The notes: generated from the letters alone by a model not told the origin. A DNA stretch of 64,000 nucleotides from Pyxicephalus adspersus (GCF_032062135.1 NC_092858.1:165002942-165066941), one strand, 5' to 3'; positions 47,701 to 52,271 are shown, numbered from the stretch's first letter. Translations and numbers: made by a program.

Positions 47701-48166
47701 TAAGAAAGAACAATATGAAAATAGAGAAAATGTACATCCAATAAAACCAAAGAAAGAAACACATATGATATAAAGCAATGATTATACAGGGGGGTTGGGG
47801 ATACTAGGGGTGGGAATACCTGGGATTCACCATCTAAAACAGAACCATAGATCCTTAGATCGTTTATGAAATAGAAACCAAAAACTGAAACTTGACTATC
47901 GAAATACAAACTTGCAAATTACGTAGGAGATTCCTATATATATATTTTTATGTTTATTACCCAATAGGAATTCAGGACAAATTCATGACCAATGTCCTTC
48001 TACCACCTATCTCCTAGATTTCCTTGGACGGACAGAAATACGAGTAGCGGACATTAAGAAAGATCAAGGCTCGAAGGGTCCAGTTACTAAGTGTCTGCTG
48101 CTGCATGAGGTCCCAACAGGGGAAATTGTCGTCCGGTTGGACCTGCAGTTGTTTGATGAGCCGTAA
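378..48166 (+). CDS. ITSN1: Intersectin 1 (spliced gene, 27 coding exons in window, 5' end outside)
   Basis: Intersectin 1 is a scaffold of clathrin-mediated endocytosis and synaptic vesicle recycling. Its long form also activates Cdc42 through a DH-PH module. The translated exons follow the vertebrate protein in order: end of EH2, a KLERQ-type charged coiled coil, SH3A to SH3E, DH, PH, C2, then the usual C-terminal LFDEP and TAA. Every exon listed below has AG and GT borders and a phase matching its neighbour, with one exception: between 2401 and 3164 the expected coiled-coil exons are missing. EH1, most of EH2 and the promoter lie upstream of base 1. ITSN2 is the only close alternative. The SH3 and DH sequences and the neighbouring ATP5PO favour ITSN1. 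Confidence 0.97.
516..965. other. ITSN1 intron
   Basis: AT-rich intron of 450 bases. I see no repeat family or RNA in it. Confidence 0.85.
966..1078 (+). CDS. ITSN1: ITSN1 exon: EH2 to coiled-coil linker
   Basis: Encodes [18 protein letters not shown] then an acidic stretch ending DKKLP. The start of this linker is nearly unchanged across vertebrates and the acidic middle is variable. It starts in phase 2 (completing AG|G) and ends in phase 1 (CCT G|TG). Donor GT at 1079. Confidence 0.93.
1079..2138. other. ITSN1 intron
   Basis: Intron of 1,060 bases. Short open frames here have no recognisable protein content. No clear repeat was seen. Confidence 0.8.
2139..2401 (+). CDS. ITSN1: ITSN1 exon: coiled-coil (KLERQ) region, first part
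   Basis: Encodes [20 protein letters not shown] and then about 60 residues made almost only of E, R, Q, K and L, a long charged helix typical of the intersectin coiled coil used for oligomerisation. It has 263 bases: two complete the Val codon, then 87 codons, ending in phase 0 at ERRE. The donor is GT at 2402-2403. The vertebrate protein continues with an AAKRELERQRQ-type exon in phase 0, which I cannot find downstream. Confidence 0.95.
2402..3163. other. Interval lacking expected ITSN1 coiled-coil exons
   Basis: In other vertebrates roughly 130 residues of coiled coil, in about three exons, lie between the flanking exons. I read all three forward frames and the reverse strand of these 762 bases and found no helix-forming E/K/Q/R-rich segment. 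Either the exons are absent from this assembly or the locus is rearranged. No repeat was recognised here. Confidence 0.7.
3164..3303 (+). CDS. ITSN1: ITSN1 exon: coiled-coil region
   Basis: Encodes [20 protein letters not shown] and then [25 protein letters not shown], matching the intersectin coiled coil. It begins with two bases that complete an Arg codon, so its upstream intron is phase 1, not the phase 0 of the exon ending at 2401. It ends in phase 0 with AAG and donor GT at 3304. Confidence 0.95.
3845..3975 (-). mobile_element. hAT-type MITE fragment, relative of the copy at 22503-22668
   Basis: Shares blocks in inverse orientation with the copy near 22,503: a CTGGGTGGGAAGAAG block, a GCCGGGTGG(T)TACTG block and AGTGCTGGGT. 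Terminal repeats are not clear here, so the limits are approximate. Confidence 0.5.
4400..4546 (-). repeat. L2/CR1-type 3' tail with (AAT)n end
   Basis: Read on the minus strand this runs from ATTGTAAGCTCCTCGGGGCA to GCGCTATATAAATCCTG and then (AAT)n. That layout is typical of L2-clade 3' ends or SINEs mobilised by them. Other copies lie near 20,761, 39,171, 47,303 and 62,723. Confidence 0.65.
5248..5375 (+). CDS. ITSN1: ITSN1 exon: coiled-coil region
   Basis: Encodes [20 protein letters not shown] and continues with charged helix ending KEEALR. It matches the end of the intersectin coiled coil. Phase 0 start, phase 2 end (AG|A). The leucine-rich open frame on the opposite strand is only the shadow of this exon. 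Confidence 0.95.
5376..7699. other. ITSN1 intron
   Basis: Intron of 2,324 bases. It contains the mariner transposase remnant at 6400-6670. Nothing else was recognised. Confidence 0.8.
6400..6670 (-). pseudogene. mariner transposase C-terminal remnant
   Basis: The minus strand encodes [17 protein letters not shown], matching the mariner signature around the third catalytic Asp (HPPYSPDLAPSD in the family), then KEALGGR and AKCIAKEGD near the normal C-terminus. Mariner transposases are about 340 residues; only about 87 remain. A stop follows the GD where the family continues YVEK. This is an old, dead copy inside an ITSN1 intron. Confidence 0.8.
7700..7917 (+). CDS. ITSN1: ITSN1 exon: end of coiled coil and linker to SH3A
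   Basis: Encodes [18 protein letters not shown], then charged helix and a Gln/Pro-rich end reaching QVPWT. It aligns with the least conserved part of the intersectin coiled coil. Phase 2 start, phase 1 end (G|AG, giving WTEK across the junction). Confidence 0.92.
7918..8837. other. ITSN1 intron with GT/poly-T tract
   Basis: Intron of 920 bases. Apart from the simple repeat at 8111-8161 nothing was recognised. A strong poly-pyrimidine tract precedes the acceptor at 8836-8837. Confidence 0.8.
8111..8161. repeat. (GT)n microsatellite followed by poly-T
   Basis: About 13 GT units run directly into about 26 T. Such tracts are prone to length errors and polymorphism. Confidence 0.9.
8838..8956 (+). 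CDS. ITSN1: ITSN1 exon: first half of SH3A
   Basis: Encodes [20 protein letters not shown] then TIQPGDIIM: the ALYPF motif, the RT-loop acidic residues and the start of the n-Src loop of SH3A, which binds proline-rich partners such as dynamin, synaptojanin and SOS. Phase 1 start, phase 0 end. In other vertebrates a 15-base neuronal microexon follows here. Confidence 0.96.
8957..10086. other. ITSN1 intron within SH3A
   Basis: Intron of 1,130 bases holding a hAT MITE at 8994-9232. The conserved 15-base microexon (VKGEW) of other vertebrates belongs here. I could not find an AG-flanked match followed by GT. Confidence 0.75.
8994..9232 (-). mobile_element. hAT-type MITE (TGTTTCTCAA family)
   Basis: Starts TGTTTCTCAATCTTTTTAAC and shares ordered blocks, in inverse orientation, with copies near 28,812, 33,212 and 52,272. 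The terminal sequence resembles the CAG-TGTTTCTCAAC ends of hAT MITEs. Limits approximate. Confidence 0.6.
10087..10325 (+). CDS. ITSN1: ITSN1 exon: second half of SH3A and linker
   Basis: Encodes [20 protein letters not shown] then GWFPANYAE: the conserved Trp, Pro and Tyr of the SH3 ligand groove. A variable Ser/Thr-rich linker follows, ending NNWADFSST. Phase 0 start, phase 2 end. Confidence 0.96.
10469..10625 (+). CDS. ITSN1: ITSN1 exon: SH3A-SH3B linker
   Basis: Encodes [20 protein letters not shown] then [18 protein letters not shown] and SPSPVLGQ. The Trp-containing repeats and the RQRSAFTP block are strongly conserved in intersectin 1. Phase 2 start, phase 0 end. Confidence 0.96.
10626..11809. 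other. ITSN1 intron
   Basis: Intron of 1,184 bases. An open frame from 11,366 runs through it into the next exon by chance. No repeat was recognised. Confidence 0.8.
11810..12015 (+). CDS. ITSN1: ITSN1 exon: SH3B
   Basis: Encodes [20 protein letters not shown] through [18 protein letters not shown] and SGPLRKST, a complete SH3B domain with the ALYPW motif, WW pair and P-Y pair. Phase 0 start, phase 2 end. Confidence 0.96.
12016..12816. other. ITSN1 intron with hAT MITE
   Basis: Intron of 801 bases, a third of it the MITE at 12,292-12,547. Confidence 0.8.
12292..12547 (+). mobile_element. hAT-type MITE (CAGTGGTTGCCAACC ends)
   Basis: Begins CAGTGGTTGCCAACCTTTTC and ends with GGGTTGGCGACCA, imperfect terminal inverted repeats of the CAGNGGTT hAT style. 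Related copies lie at 15,266 and 49,570, sharing a GTGTCACTCAA block. Confidence 0.65.
12817..12899 (+). CDS. ITSN1: ITSN1 exon: SH3B-SH3C linker
   Basis: Encodes [20 protein letters not shown] and KPAVQGE, matching the vertebrate linker. Phase 2 start, phase 1 end. Confidence 0.94.
12900..13756. other. ITSN1 intron
   Basis: Intron of 857 bases. No repeat or RNA recognised. Open frames on both strands lack any protein signature. Confidence 0.8.
13757..13923 (+). CDS. ITSN1: ITSN1 exon: SH3C
   Basis: Encodes [20 protein letters not shown] through DGDWWTG and [10 protein letters not shown], a complete SH3C domain. Phase 1 start, phase 0 end with DSE. Confidence 0.96.
13924..14697. other. ITSN1 intron
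   Basis: Intron of 774 bases. Nothing recognised. Confidence 0.8.
14698..14743 (+). CDS. ITSN1: ITSN1 small exon: SH3C-SH3D linker
   Basis: A 46-base exon encoding [15 protein letters not shown], found by its conserved linker sequence and the TTTTGTAG acceptor. Donor GTGCAC at 14,744 is less typical. Phase 0 start, phase 1 end. Confidence 0.92.
15012..15106. repeat. Long near-perfect hairpin
   Basis: Arms of about 35 bases (15,012-15,046 and 15,055-15,090) are inverted copies around an 8-9 base spacer. Each arm contains the motif TTTCAATAAACTTC or its complement. A third, direct partial copy (CCAACTTGTCCTTGTG) follows at 15,091-15,106. Confidence 0.85.
15171..15262 (-). repeat. (AAT)n tail and L2-like fragment
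   Basis: About ten ATT/AAT triplets, then GGGGCTCACAATC and ATGTCCCTACCATAGTCATA, matching the repeat near 30,012. Confidence 0.6.
15266..15440 (+). mobile_element. hAT-type MITE fragment
   Basis: Begins CAGTGGTCGCCAGCCTTTTC and shares the GTGTCACTCAA and CCCCCCAGAGTGA(C/T)GTCAT blocks with the copy at 49,570. The right end is degraded. Confidence 0.6.
16118..16239 (+). CDS. ITSN1: ITSN1 exon: first part of SH3D
   Basis: Encodes [20 protein letters not shown] through [16 protein letters not shown]3D has the atypical APYTATG in place of ALYDY, as in other intersectins. Phase 1 start, phase 0 end. Confidence 0.96.
16240..16834. other. ITSN1 intron with poly-T
   Basis: Intron of 595 bases. 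A run of about 34 T begins 13 bases after the donor (16,252-16,286). Confidence 0.85.
16835..16952 (+). CDS. ITSN1: ITSN1 exon: second part of SH3D and linker
   Basis: Encodes [20 protein letters not shown] then [19 protein letters not shown]. The GWFPANY block completes SH3D. Phase 0 start, phase 1 end. Confidence 0.96.
17250..17900. mobile_element. TA-flanked palindromic MITE (inner element)
   Basis: Ends CCGTATTTTTCGCCGTATAA and its complement TACGGCGAAAAATACGG, flanked by TA on both sides, with a further internal pair around GTATAAGACGC. It interrupts the outer element: the flanks (CCACTTA and CCTTGCTC) read as one continuous sequence once it is removed. Confidence 0.7.
17353..17600 (+). 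repeat. Minisatellite, about 28-32 base unit
   Basis: About eight copies of a unit based on TTCCCCTTCTGATCACTCTG with a CCATTCAAA or CCAATTTAAA end. Later copies are more uniform and slightly longer, suggesting recent expansion from the right. There are no spacers, so it is not a CRISPR array. Confidence 0.85.
19415..19606 (+). CDS. ITSN1: ITSN1 exon: SH3E
   Basis: Encodes [20 protein letters not shown] through [19 protein letters not shown] and DMDPSQQ, a complete SH3E domain. It ends with T of a split codon, so the next exon decides the isoform: T|GG continues to the DH domain, T|GA stops. Phase 1 start, phase 1 end. Confidence 0.97.
20761..20850 (-). repeat. L2-type 3' tail fragment
   Basis: (ATT)n then AAACAGGATTTATATAGCGC and ACATATTACGCAGCGC, as in the copy at 4400. 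Confidence 0.65.
21179..21485. mobile_element. MITE with GGCTA...ACGTGTGTAGCC ends
   Basis: Left end AAGGCTAGGTCCGCACGTC and right end CACGTGTGTAGCCAGTCT are imperfect inverted repeats. The body (GATCCACGGATGATGAACGA, AATGAAAGTGAA) matches the copy at 60,577-60,853. Confidence 0.65.
22126..22702. mobile_element. MITE with TTAAAGGGTCAGTT ends, carrying a nested hAT MITE
   Basis: Left end TTAAAGGGTCAGTTTAA and right end TTTGAACTGACCCTTTAA are inverted copies. A second element at 22,503-22,668 sits inside near the right end. Confidence 0.7.
22503..22668 (+). mobile_element. hAT-type MITE nested in the element at 22126
   Basis: Begins GCAGTGTTCTCCCCAGCCCC and ends GGGTTGAACACTGC. Imperfect terminal inverted repeats with CAGTGTT outer ends. 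Confidence 0.65.
22900..25480 (+). other. ITSN1: Candidate alternative last exon of the short ITSN1 isoform (stop plus 3' UTR)
   Basis: A strong acceptor (TTTTCCTCCTCTTTCTAG) ends at 22,899 and the next bases are GA. Spliced to the SH3E exon, which ends in T, this makes CAG TGA, so the protein would stop after SQQ. The known short form of intersectin 1 ends after SH3E at that same point and lacks DH, PH and C2. The following 2.6 kb would be 3' UTR, with AATAAA at 23,139-23,144 and ATTAAA at 25,458-25,463 as possible poly(A) signals. The exon end is a guess. Splicing itself is not shown by the sequence. Confidence 0.65.
24084..24738. mobile_element. Possible MITE inside the short-isoform 3' UTR
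   Basis: AGGGAGGTTTTCCAGGATA on the left faces TATCCTGGAAAACCCCTTTA on the right, an inverted pair of about 15 bases 650 bases apart. The interior was not recognised. Confidence 0.4.
27693..28095 (+). repeat. Pair of diverged direct repeats
   Basis: Two blocks (about 27,693-27,800 and 28,000-28,095) share CTTCCAGGTCCATGT/TTTCAGGTCCATTTG, TCAATGGCAGTAATT and GTCAGATT-CT-TGTTTT. Likely two copies of one dispersed repeat. Confidence 0.55.
28172..28252 (+). repeat. 27-base tandem repeat, three copies
   Basis: Unit GGAAATAAGTCTTATAGAAG plus GATAGAA, three copies with only the end of the last one changed. Twenty-seven bases is a multiple of three, so it gives an in-frame 9-residue repeat in one open frame, but nothing suggests that frame is a gene. 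Confidence 0.9.
28812..29098 (+). mobile_element. hAT-type MITE (TGTTTCTCAA family)
   Basis: Begins CAGTGTTTCTCAACTGGGAA and ends AATGTTGAGAAACATT, clear terminal inverted repeats. Shares CCTTGAGCAAT and GGTCAGTTTAACT with the copy at 33,212. Confidence 0.75.
29100..29690 (-). pseudogene. CR1/L2-type LINE, C-terminal fragment of reverse transcriptase ORF
   Basis: The minus strand encodes [20 protein letters not shown], then [13 protein letters not shown] and [20 protein letters not shown]. This is the tail common to CR1/L2-clade ORF2 proteins (SYEERL-x-LGL-x-SLE-x-RR; FF-x-R-x-W-x-LP). The last open frame is 114 residues with no catalytic domain. Downstream on the same strand lies a matching remnant of the 3' region. 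Confidence 0.75.
30012..30140 (-). repeat. L2-like 3' fragment
   Basis: TATTATTACACATTATTTAT, ATAGCTCCAACAAAATATGC then GGAGCTCACAATCTAATGTC, matching copies near 15,171 and 34,177. Confidence 0.6.
30530..31180 (-). pseudogene. Second non-LTR retrotransposon fragment (C-terminal part of ORF2)
   Basis: Minus-strand frames encode [38 protein letters not shown] and then, after a break, [19 protein letters not shown] and [14 protein letters not shown]. This block follows the reverse transcriptase catalytic core in BovB/RTE-like and related LINEs. Two frames are needed to cover it, so it is a dead copy. The family assignment is tentative. Confidence 0.7.
33212..33481 (+). mobile_element. hAT-type MITE (TGTTTCTCAA family)
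   Basis: Begins CAGTGTTTCTCAACAAGGGT and ends near GATCGAGAAAGGCTG. Body blocks match the copies at 28,812 and 52,272. Confidence 0.7.
34038..34159 (+). CDS. ITSN1: ITSN1 exon: start of DH domain (long isoform)
   Basis: Encodes [20 protein letters not shown] then [20 protein letters not shown], the first conserved helix (CR1) of the Dbl-homology domain, which activates Cdc42. Two first bases complete the Trp split with the SH3E exon (T|GG). Phase 1 start, phase 0 end. Confidence 0.97.
34160..35330. other. ITSN1 intron
   Basis: Intron of 1,171 bases with an L2-type repeat at 34,177-34,432. Nothing else recognised. Confidence 0.8.
34177..34432 (-). repeat. L2-like repeat, longest copy of this variant
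   Basis: TTATTATTACACAGTATTTG, TATAGCGCCAACAAATTACA, CAGCGCTGTACAAAG, then GTGGGAGGAAACCCGCG and GTGCTAACCTCTGAGCCA. It begins only about 18 bases after the donor site. Confidence 0.65.
35331..35437 (+). CDS. ITSN1: ITSN1 exon: DH domain
   Basis: Encodes [20 protein letters not shown] then [15 protein letters not shown], part of DH helices between CR1 and CR2. Phase 0 start, phase 2 end. Confidence 0.97.
35438..36412. other. ITSN1 intron
   Basis: Intron of 975 bases. Nothing recognised. Confidence 0.8.
36413..36596 (+). CDS. ITSN1: ITSN1 exon: DH domain
   Basis: Encodes [20 protein letters not shown] through [20 protein letters not shown] and FKEFVK, the CR2 region of the DH domain. Phase 2 start, phase 0 end. 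Confidence 0.97.
36597..37647. other. ITSN1 intron with AT microsatellites
   Basis: Intron of 1,051 bases. (TA)n tracts at 36,857-36,902 and 37,195-37,218; otherwise nothing recognised. Confidence 0.8.
36857..36902. repeat. (TA)n microsatellite
   Basis: About 20 TA units after a short poly-A run. Confidence 0.9.
37648..37746 (+). CDS. ITSN1: ITSN1 exon: DH domain signature helix (CR3)
   Basis: Encodes [20 protein letters not shown] then [25 protein letters not shown] is the CR3 signature of DH domains (LLKPxQRxxRYPLLL), which contacts the GTPase. Phase 0 on both sides. Confidence 0.97.
37747..38159. other. ITSN1 intron
   Basis: Intron of 413 bases. Nothing recognised. Confidence 0.85.
38160..38327 (+). 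CDS. ITSN1: ITSN1 exon: end of DH domain
   Basis: Encodes [20 protein letters not shown] then [20 protein letters not shown] and HVQCEGLSE, the last DH helix and DH-PH linker. Donor GTTTGT at 38,328 is weaker than most here. Phase 0 on both sides. Confidence 0.96.
38328..40267. other. ITSN1 intron with long L2-type repeat
   Basis: Intron of 1,940 bases, a third of it the repeat at 39,171-39,760. Confidence 0.8.
39171..39760 (-). repeat. Long L2-type 3' region
   Basis: Starts with the AAACAGGATTTATACAGC tail block seen elsewhere and extends about 600 bases. It includes GAAGACCATTCCAGAGA and GTGCGTGTGATGAGGTT, both also present at 63,060-63,190. This is the longest copy in the window. Confidence 0.6.
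40268..40480 (+). CDS. ITSN1: ITSN1 exon: first part of PH domain
   Basis: Encodes [20 protein letters not shown] through [16 protein letters not shown] and [19 protein letters not shown] is the PH strand typical of RhoGEF tandem PH domains. Phase 0 on both sides. Confidence 0.97.
40481..40856. other. ITSN1 intron
   Basis: Intron of 376 bases. Nothing recognised. Confidence 0.85.
40857..40978 (+). CDS. ITSN1: ITSN1 exon: PH domain
   Basis: Encodes [20 protein letters not shown] then [20 protein letters not shown]. Phase 0 start, phase 2 end (AG|G). Confidence 0.97.
40979..41748. other. ITSN1 intron with TAGA microsatellite
   Basis: Intron of 770 bases. The TAGA tract lies about 40 bases before the acceptor; nothing else recognised. 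Confidence 0.85.
41632..41706 (+). repeat. (GATA)n microsatellite
   Basis: About 18 perfect GATA units, likely highly variable in length. Confidence 0.95.
41749..41831 (+). CDS. ITSN1: ITSN1 exon: C-terminal helix of PH domain
   Basis: Encodes [20 protein letters not shown] then KREKAYL. The W in TAWVQKI is the invariant Trp of the PH C-terminal helix. Phase 2 start, phase 1 end. Confidence 0.96.
41832..42508. other. ITSN1 intron
   Basis: Intron of 677 bases with a weak L2-like scrap near 42,290-42,415 (AGGACCCTGCCCAATAGAG, TTTACAATCTAAGAG). Confidence 0.75.
42509..42592 (+). CDS. ITSN1: ITSN1 exon: start of C2 domain
   Basis: Encodes [20 protein letters not shown] then LKPCRSH, the first strand of the C2 domain. 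Phase 1 on both sides. Confidence 0.96.
43844..45403 (-). mobile_element. Tc1-like DNA transposon, nearly complete
   Basis: The element is 1,560 bases, flanked by TA at 43,842-43,843 and 45,404-45,405. Its ends, CAGTGAGGGAAAGAAGTATT on the minus strand and CAAGGAGGGAAAGAG on the plus strand, are terminal inverted repeats. They extend about 200 bases inward with mismatches, sharing TTGATC, TGATTTTGT, GGTTTATTGTAGGTGTGAG and CATTGTAATGAGTGAAATA. It contains one transposase gene in minus orientation. Confidence 0.92.
44042..45044 (-). pseudogene. Tc1-like transposase (DD34E) with one frameshift near the C-terminus
   Basis: It starts at [20 protein letters not shown], the usual Tc1 start with a paired-type helix-turn-helix (KTIAKQLG). 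Catalytic residues are visible: WSDE, then HDNDPKHT, then PIENLW with 34 residues between the second Asp and the Glu. The frame is open to 44,124, where it ends after LERICKDPS. The normal last residues ([12 protein letters not shown] to GFATKY) continue in another frame and reach TAA at 44,042-44,044. A small deletion near 44,140 therefore breaks the last tenth of the protein. The catalytic core looks intact, but whether the copy is active cannot be judged. The open frame extends 22 codons 5' of the chosen Met into non-conserved sequence. Confidence 0.92.
45613..45786 (+). CDS. ITSN1: ITSN1 exon: central part of C2 domain
   Basis: Encodes [20 protein letters not shown] then [20 protein letters not shown] and [20 protein letters not shown] and the Asp of ERDQFSPD are the Ca2+/lipid-binding loop positions of C2 domains. 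Phase 1 on both sides. Donor GTCAGT at 45,787. Confidence 0.96.
45841..46170. mobile_element. MITE with about 35-base terminal inverted repeats
   Basis: The ends TGTACTCAGATATACACCTA (45,841) and TAGGTGTATATCTGAGTACA (46,151) are inverted copies. About 33 of 35 bases match when extended inward to CAAGTGTATA. No coding capacity in the 330 bases. No target duplication could be assigned, so the superfamily is unknown. Confidence 0.75.
47303..47457 (-). repeat. L2-type 3' tail with (ATT)n
   Basis: Nine ATT triplets then AAACAGGATTTATATAGCGC through AGAGCTTACAATCTAG, very similar to the copy at 4400. Confidence 0.65.
48018..48166 (+). CDS. ITSN1: ITSN1 last coding exon: end of C2 domain and stop
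   Basis: Encodes [20 protein letters not shown] then [20 protein letters not shown] and FDEP, followed by TAA at 48,164-48,166. The C-terminus is identical in type to other vertebrate long-form intersectin 1. Confidence 0.97.
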
Positions 48167-49569
48167 GAAGACTTGTACAAGTCGCGTCCTCCTTCCATCC
48201 TGTCTGCAGGGCCCTTCACGATGGTACATTGCCAAACCCGGATCAAACATCGCCGCTTTGCCGTCACAGATTTTTAATTGGGATTGCCATTTTCTAAGAA
48301 AATGTCTGTGTTTTATATGTGGGACTCCATTTTAGATTTTAGCCAGTTGTATTTTTTTGGGTACAGATGACCTTCGCTGTGATAAGAACATTTAAACTGT
48401 GTTCTGAACTCCCCTCCTGTCACTAACTGTAGATGAAGCAGGCGGTATGTTTGAGAGTTTGGAAGGGAATGCTGCAGATTTCAGGTCCAGCTACCCATGA
48501 TTCCCTGCTGTTAGAGCATGACACGCCTTGTCATGCTGACACTTGTTGTTCTACACCCACTCCAGAATCGTGTAGAATTTTGACTAAATTATCAAGAGAC
48601 CAAGCCATGCAACATTCATTCACATTGCTAATTTATTATTGTCCTAAACACTCCATAATATCTGAAGTTACATTCTATTTAATTTATTATTCTGATGGCG
48701 AGACATAAATAGTTTTATGCTACAAGAGTGTTTAAAAAAAATCAGCCCGATAGAAATGAAACAAGCTACAAATATACTGCATTAATGTGCATCTATGCCA
48801 GATTTCACAGGACCCTACATATTCTCTTATTCTTCCCCACCAATCGGCATTCAAAAAGTTTGAAATGGATTGGTGGTTGTAGTGAAAAAAGTTCATAATT
48901 TATGAAGCACACATTCCATAAAGCCCTGGGGTGTTTCACTTTATTTGAAAGCTTCCTAAAAGGGACATATTTGCTTACTTAGGTTCAAATATTTTTATGT
49001 ATGTTTTTAATCAACTTTGACACTTGAAAATCTAAAATAGGCGGTCTGGTAATGACATATACCCATCATGCAGTAAGTGAGTCTTTATTGAGTATCTATG
49101 GCCTCTTGCAGAAGGTCCAGAGGTGTCAGGTGCCTGGTTCCCCCACCATGGTTCTGGTTTCTATGTCCCCAATAGGACTGACAGAACCATAGAAGGTTAT
49201 GGGTGACATAGGCATCTGACACTGCAAGTCTGTGCTGATCATGATGGAGGACTTGCTGCCTGCTGGAGATGTTCTATTGCAGACTGCATTGTAGAATTCT
49301 TTCATTGAAGTGTAGGGGTTGCTTTAAATGTCCCCTATAGATATGCTTTTTTTTTTATACGGTACAATTTTGGTACGAAGAATGGTGGCACAATGGCATT
49401 TTTCTTCTTCTAGCATTTTCATGTCAAAACTTTTTGCACAAGTAAATTATTTAGATCATGAGGATCAGAGCAATCCCCACACTGCTCATGATGATTTTGT
49501 ACACTGGTAGGACATTTCAGGAATCATGTATAATGGGAGGAATGTTGTCTAGCACATGTACATGCGCCA

Positions 49570-49810
49570 GGTCCGGAATTCGTGCATGCACAGGGAACCG
49601 TGTGTCACTCAAAGCGGAAGAGACTCCCCCCCCAGAGTGACGTCATGATGCCAGAACCCGCCCATCGCAGGCTCGGACCTGCTGGCTAAACACCTTGGGG
49701 GACAATAGCACAGGGCTGTGGACACAACAAAAGTTGTGTCCATACAGGGGACATAATCAGCGGGGGAACCCAGCAGCCAGAGCCGCAGACCACTGGTTGG
49801 CAACCGCTGA
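49570..49810 (-). mobile_element. hAT-type MITE (CAGTGGTTGCCAACC family)
   Basis: Ends CACTGGTTGGCAACCGCTG on the right, the inverse of the end at 12,292. Contains an internal pair TGTGGACACAAC/GTTGTGTCCATAC and the GTGTCACTCAA block. Confidence 0.65.
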
Positions 49811-50210
49811 TCTAGCAGACCTCTCTCTCTCTCTGAAAAAGGTTCCCTGGGTATCATGCCAAGGTAATAGAGCAGAGGAAATTCTTACACTTCCTTAACC
49901 TTTGCTTTCTCCATACTTGTCATGGGCCTGTGATTCAGAATCAAGACCAGGTAACTAGTAAAATCCCCAATTTTTCTTTTGGGGACTGATGTAAATTTGC
50001 GCTACCTTCATACATAGTTCTGCATAGTGTTGGTGGCTTGTTTTGTTATGACGGGTAAAGAGCCAACTGTGACCAGCTCTGCGCCACCATATAGACAGTA
50101 AGGGCAAGAAGAACTTATTTTTATTATTTTTCTATAGCAATTTGAAATCACTGCATAGGGAGAAGGGGAGAATATATGTGATTATATTTATCTATAGATA
50201 TACATACATC

Positions 50211-50765
50211 TGTCAGCCAAAATAGTAAAACCACAGACTAAAGAAATAGACACTTGTTAGGGAAGGGATGTATAATAAGGGAGTGAATAGGAAGTTCTTG
50301 AAGGTTGGAAGCAGGAAAATTTGGAACGAGTATGGATCTTCGTAATCTTAGGGATCAGATGTTCCTGATATGCAGTGGTTAGTACCTTCCAAAGTGTTAC
50401 ATGGAAGGACATCAGGACACAGGCTGGTCATGGGGGCTGGACGGTCTGGTCTGATGCCACAGAAGAACTACTATAGAGCAAATTGCTGAACAATGAATTG
50501 CTGGGTTGTGACAATGTTGTCACGTCTCTCAGTGCAGCTCTGTTTGCTACATAACTGCAGATGGGTCAGAGTGCCCTTGTTGACCCCTCTACACCCTGGC
50601 CAGGTGCATTGTTTACCCGGGCAGTAGAATGTGCTGAATCTGCTGCTAATGTCCTTAGGGGCTTGTGGAGTCCATGTCTTGATGGGTCAGAGCTGGTTTT
50701 GTTGAGGAAAGGGAACCTACACAATATTAGGTAGGTGGTTTTGGTGTTTTGGCTAATCAATGTGC
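50211..50765 (+). pseudogene. Deletion derivative of a second Tc1-superfamily transposon
   Basis: Left end CAGCCAAAATAGTAAAACCAC faces right end GTGGTTTTGGTGTTTTGGCTA, good inverted repeats. Inside are fragments matching a Tc1-superfamily transposase common in fish and frogs: GGTCTGGTCTGATGCCAC (W-S-D region), AACTACTATAGAGCAAATTG, and near the end GGAGTCCATGTCTTGATGGG with CACAATATTAGGTAGGTGG. The order is rearranged, most of the gene is gone, and no open frame remains. Confidence 0.7.
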
Positions 50766-52271
50766 GTATAAATTATGGTTTGGGGTCAGTGTGGCAGAAC
50801 ACTAAGCAAAGTACCCCAATGCAGCCAATGATATATTAAGTATATCCCAATGCAGCCATTCTGAAATCACATTGGACCCCAGTATGCTGAATTTTGCTTG
50901 TTATAGGTGACATTTCCACTTTGTGCTGCTTTGCTAAACAAATTTGAGTTAAATTTGATTTTTATAATTCTGTAAGCCAACTCGATTTGCTATTTTATTC
51001 AATATTTGGCTGTTCGTTTTCCTTTCATTGATATTTATTATATTCATTCTGCCTATATGGCTATTGATCTATTTAAAGTGTACCTGTCATCAGCACAATA
51101 ACAAGTCTGCCATTTTTTTTTTCTGATCCTGTTTAGTCCTTTGGGAACACTGTCAGGTCCAGGTAATACCATGGAACATAAAATGTGCCTGAAGGGGACA
51201 TTCCTGGGTGTGAATAAATAATAGCAGCTGATTCAGATAAAGGTCAGGGCTCTGTGGCAGAGAACTATGGAAGCGCCATGCCGCCTGCTCTTGTTCCAGG
51301 ACATTGGCGGCGCTTACCAGTGAGACTACTGAATACTGCCGTAGAGTATGATGTTTAATTTATTGACATTATATAAGGTACGTGTGTTTTAATATGGTAC
51401 GTATGCCACTATGGCAATTCCTACAAATGCTTTTTAGCCTCTAGGCAATATCATATATATTTTTTTTTTAAATTATAGTCCAGAATGGACGCACACCGTT
51501 GCACAAATTAACATTTCCACTAGAGCCGGGGACCTTCTTCTCTCTCGCTGTGGTCAAGCTTTCAGCCGCAGAGGATGCTGGGAGTTTACCTTCGGCATAG
51601 GGAAAGGTCTGGTTACTGGTCTGTGATATAATATGTGAGGGGGAGGGATAGAAGTACAGACCACTGTAATATAATTGTATTTTGGAACATTGTAGGGGTT
51701 TCAAAGTTATCAGCGTTTACATTTCATACTTAAATATTTTAGCATTTATTTATTAGGGACAGTGTTGAAATTTGCACTCACCATTTTTGTTGTTTTTTTT
51801 GTTATTCTGAGGAAATTTTTTGGTTACCTTGAAGGGAATCTATTCCGAAAGCATGTGTTTGTTTGCCACATGAAGGCTTTTACCTTTAAAGTATTTTGTT
51901 TCTATGTCAACGTTGCTGTCCTGCTTTCTTGGATAATTTTTACTGATGTGAAAATATTAAGTAGGCCACTGACGGCCGATTTGTTCAGGTTAGTTTGTAT
52001 CAGGATTATGTAAAAAATCCAACTTCATTCCAAAATATTATTTCTGTCTTGAGTGACCGCTGGCAAGTTAATTCACACGCTGGACTATATACAATATCTC
52101 TGAGATGTGTGTGGAGAGATATACCCACCAGAAGTCCAATATGTCTAGGTGCCACCACCTCCATATATTGAAGAAGCGATGAACAACATAAGAGAACATA
52201 TCCTCATTTATGGTTGATTGGGGAATGTCTGGATTTCTCCACTATCACTACCCAACAGCATTATTATTATT

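Larger units (their letters stand above)
45787..48017. other. ITSN1 last intron
   Basis: Intron of 2,231 bases with a MITE at 45,841-46,170 and an L2-type tail at 47,303-47,457. Confidence 0.8.

Noticed and set aside
49609..49857. Open frames in a GC-rich segment resembling a small gene
   Set aside because: The segment is a hAT-type MITE with copies elsewhere in the window.
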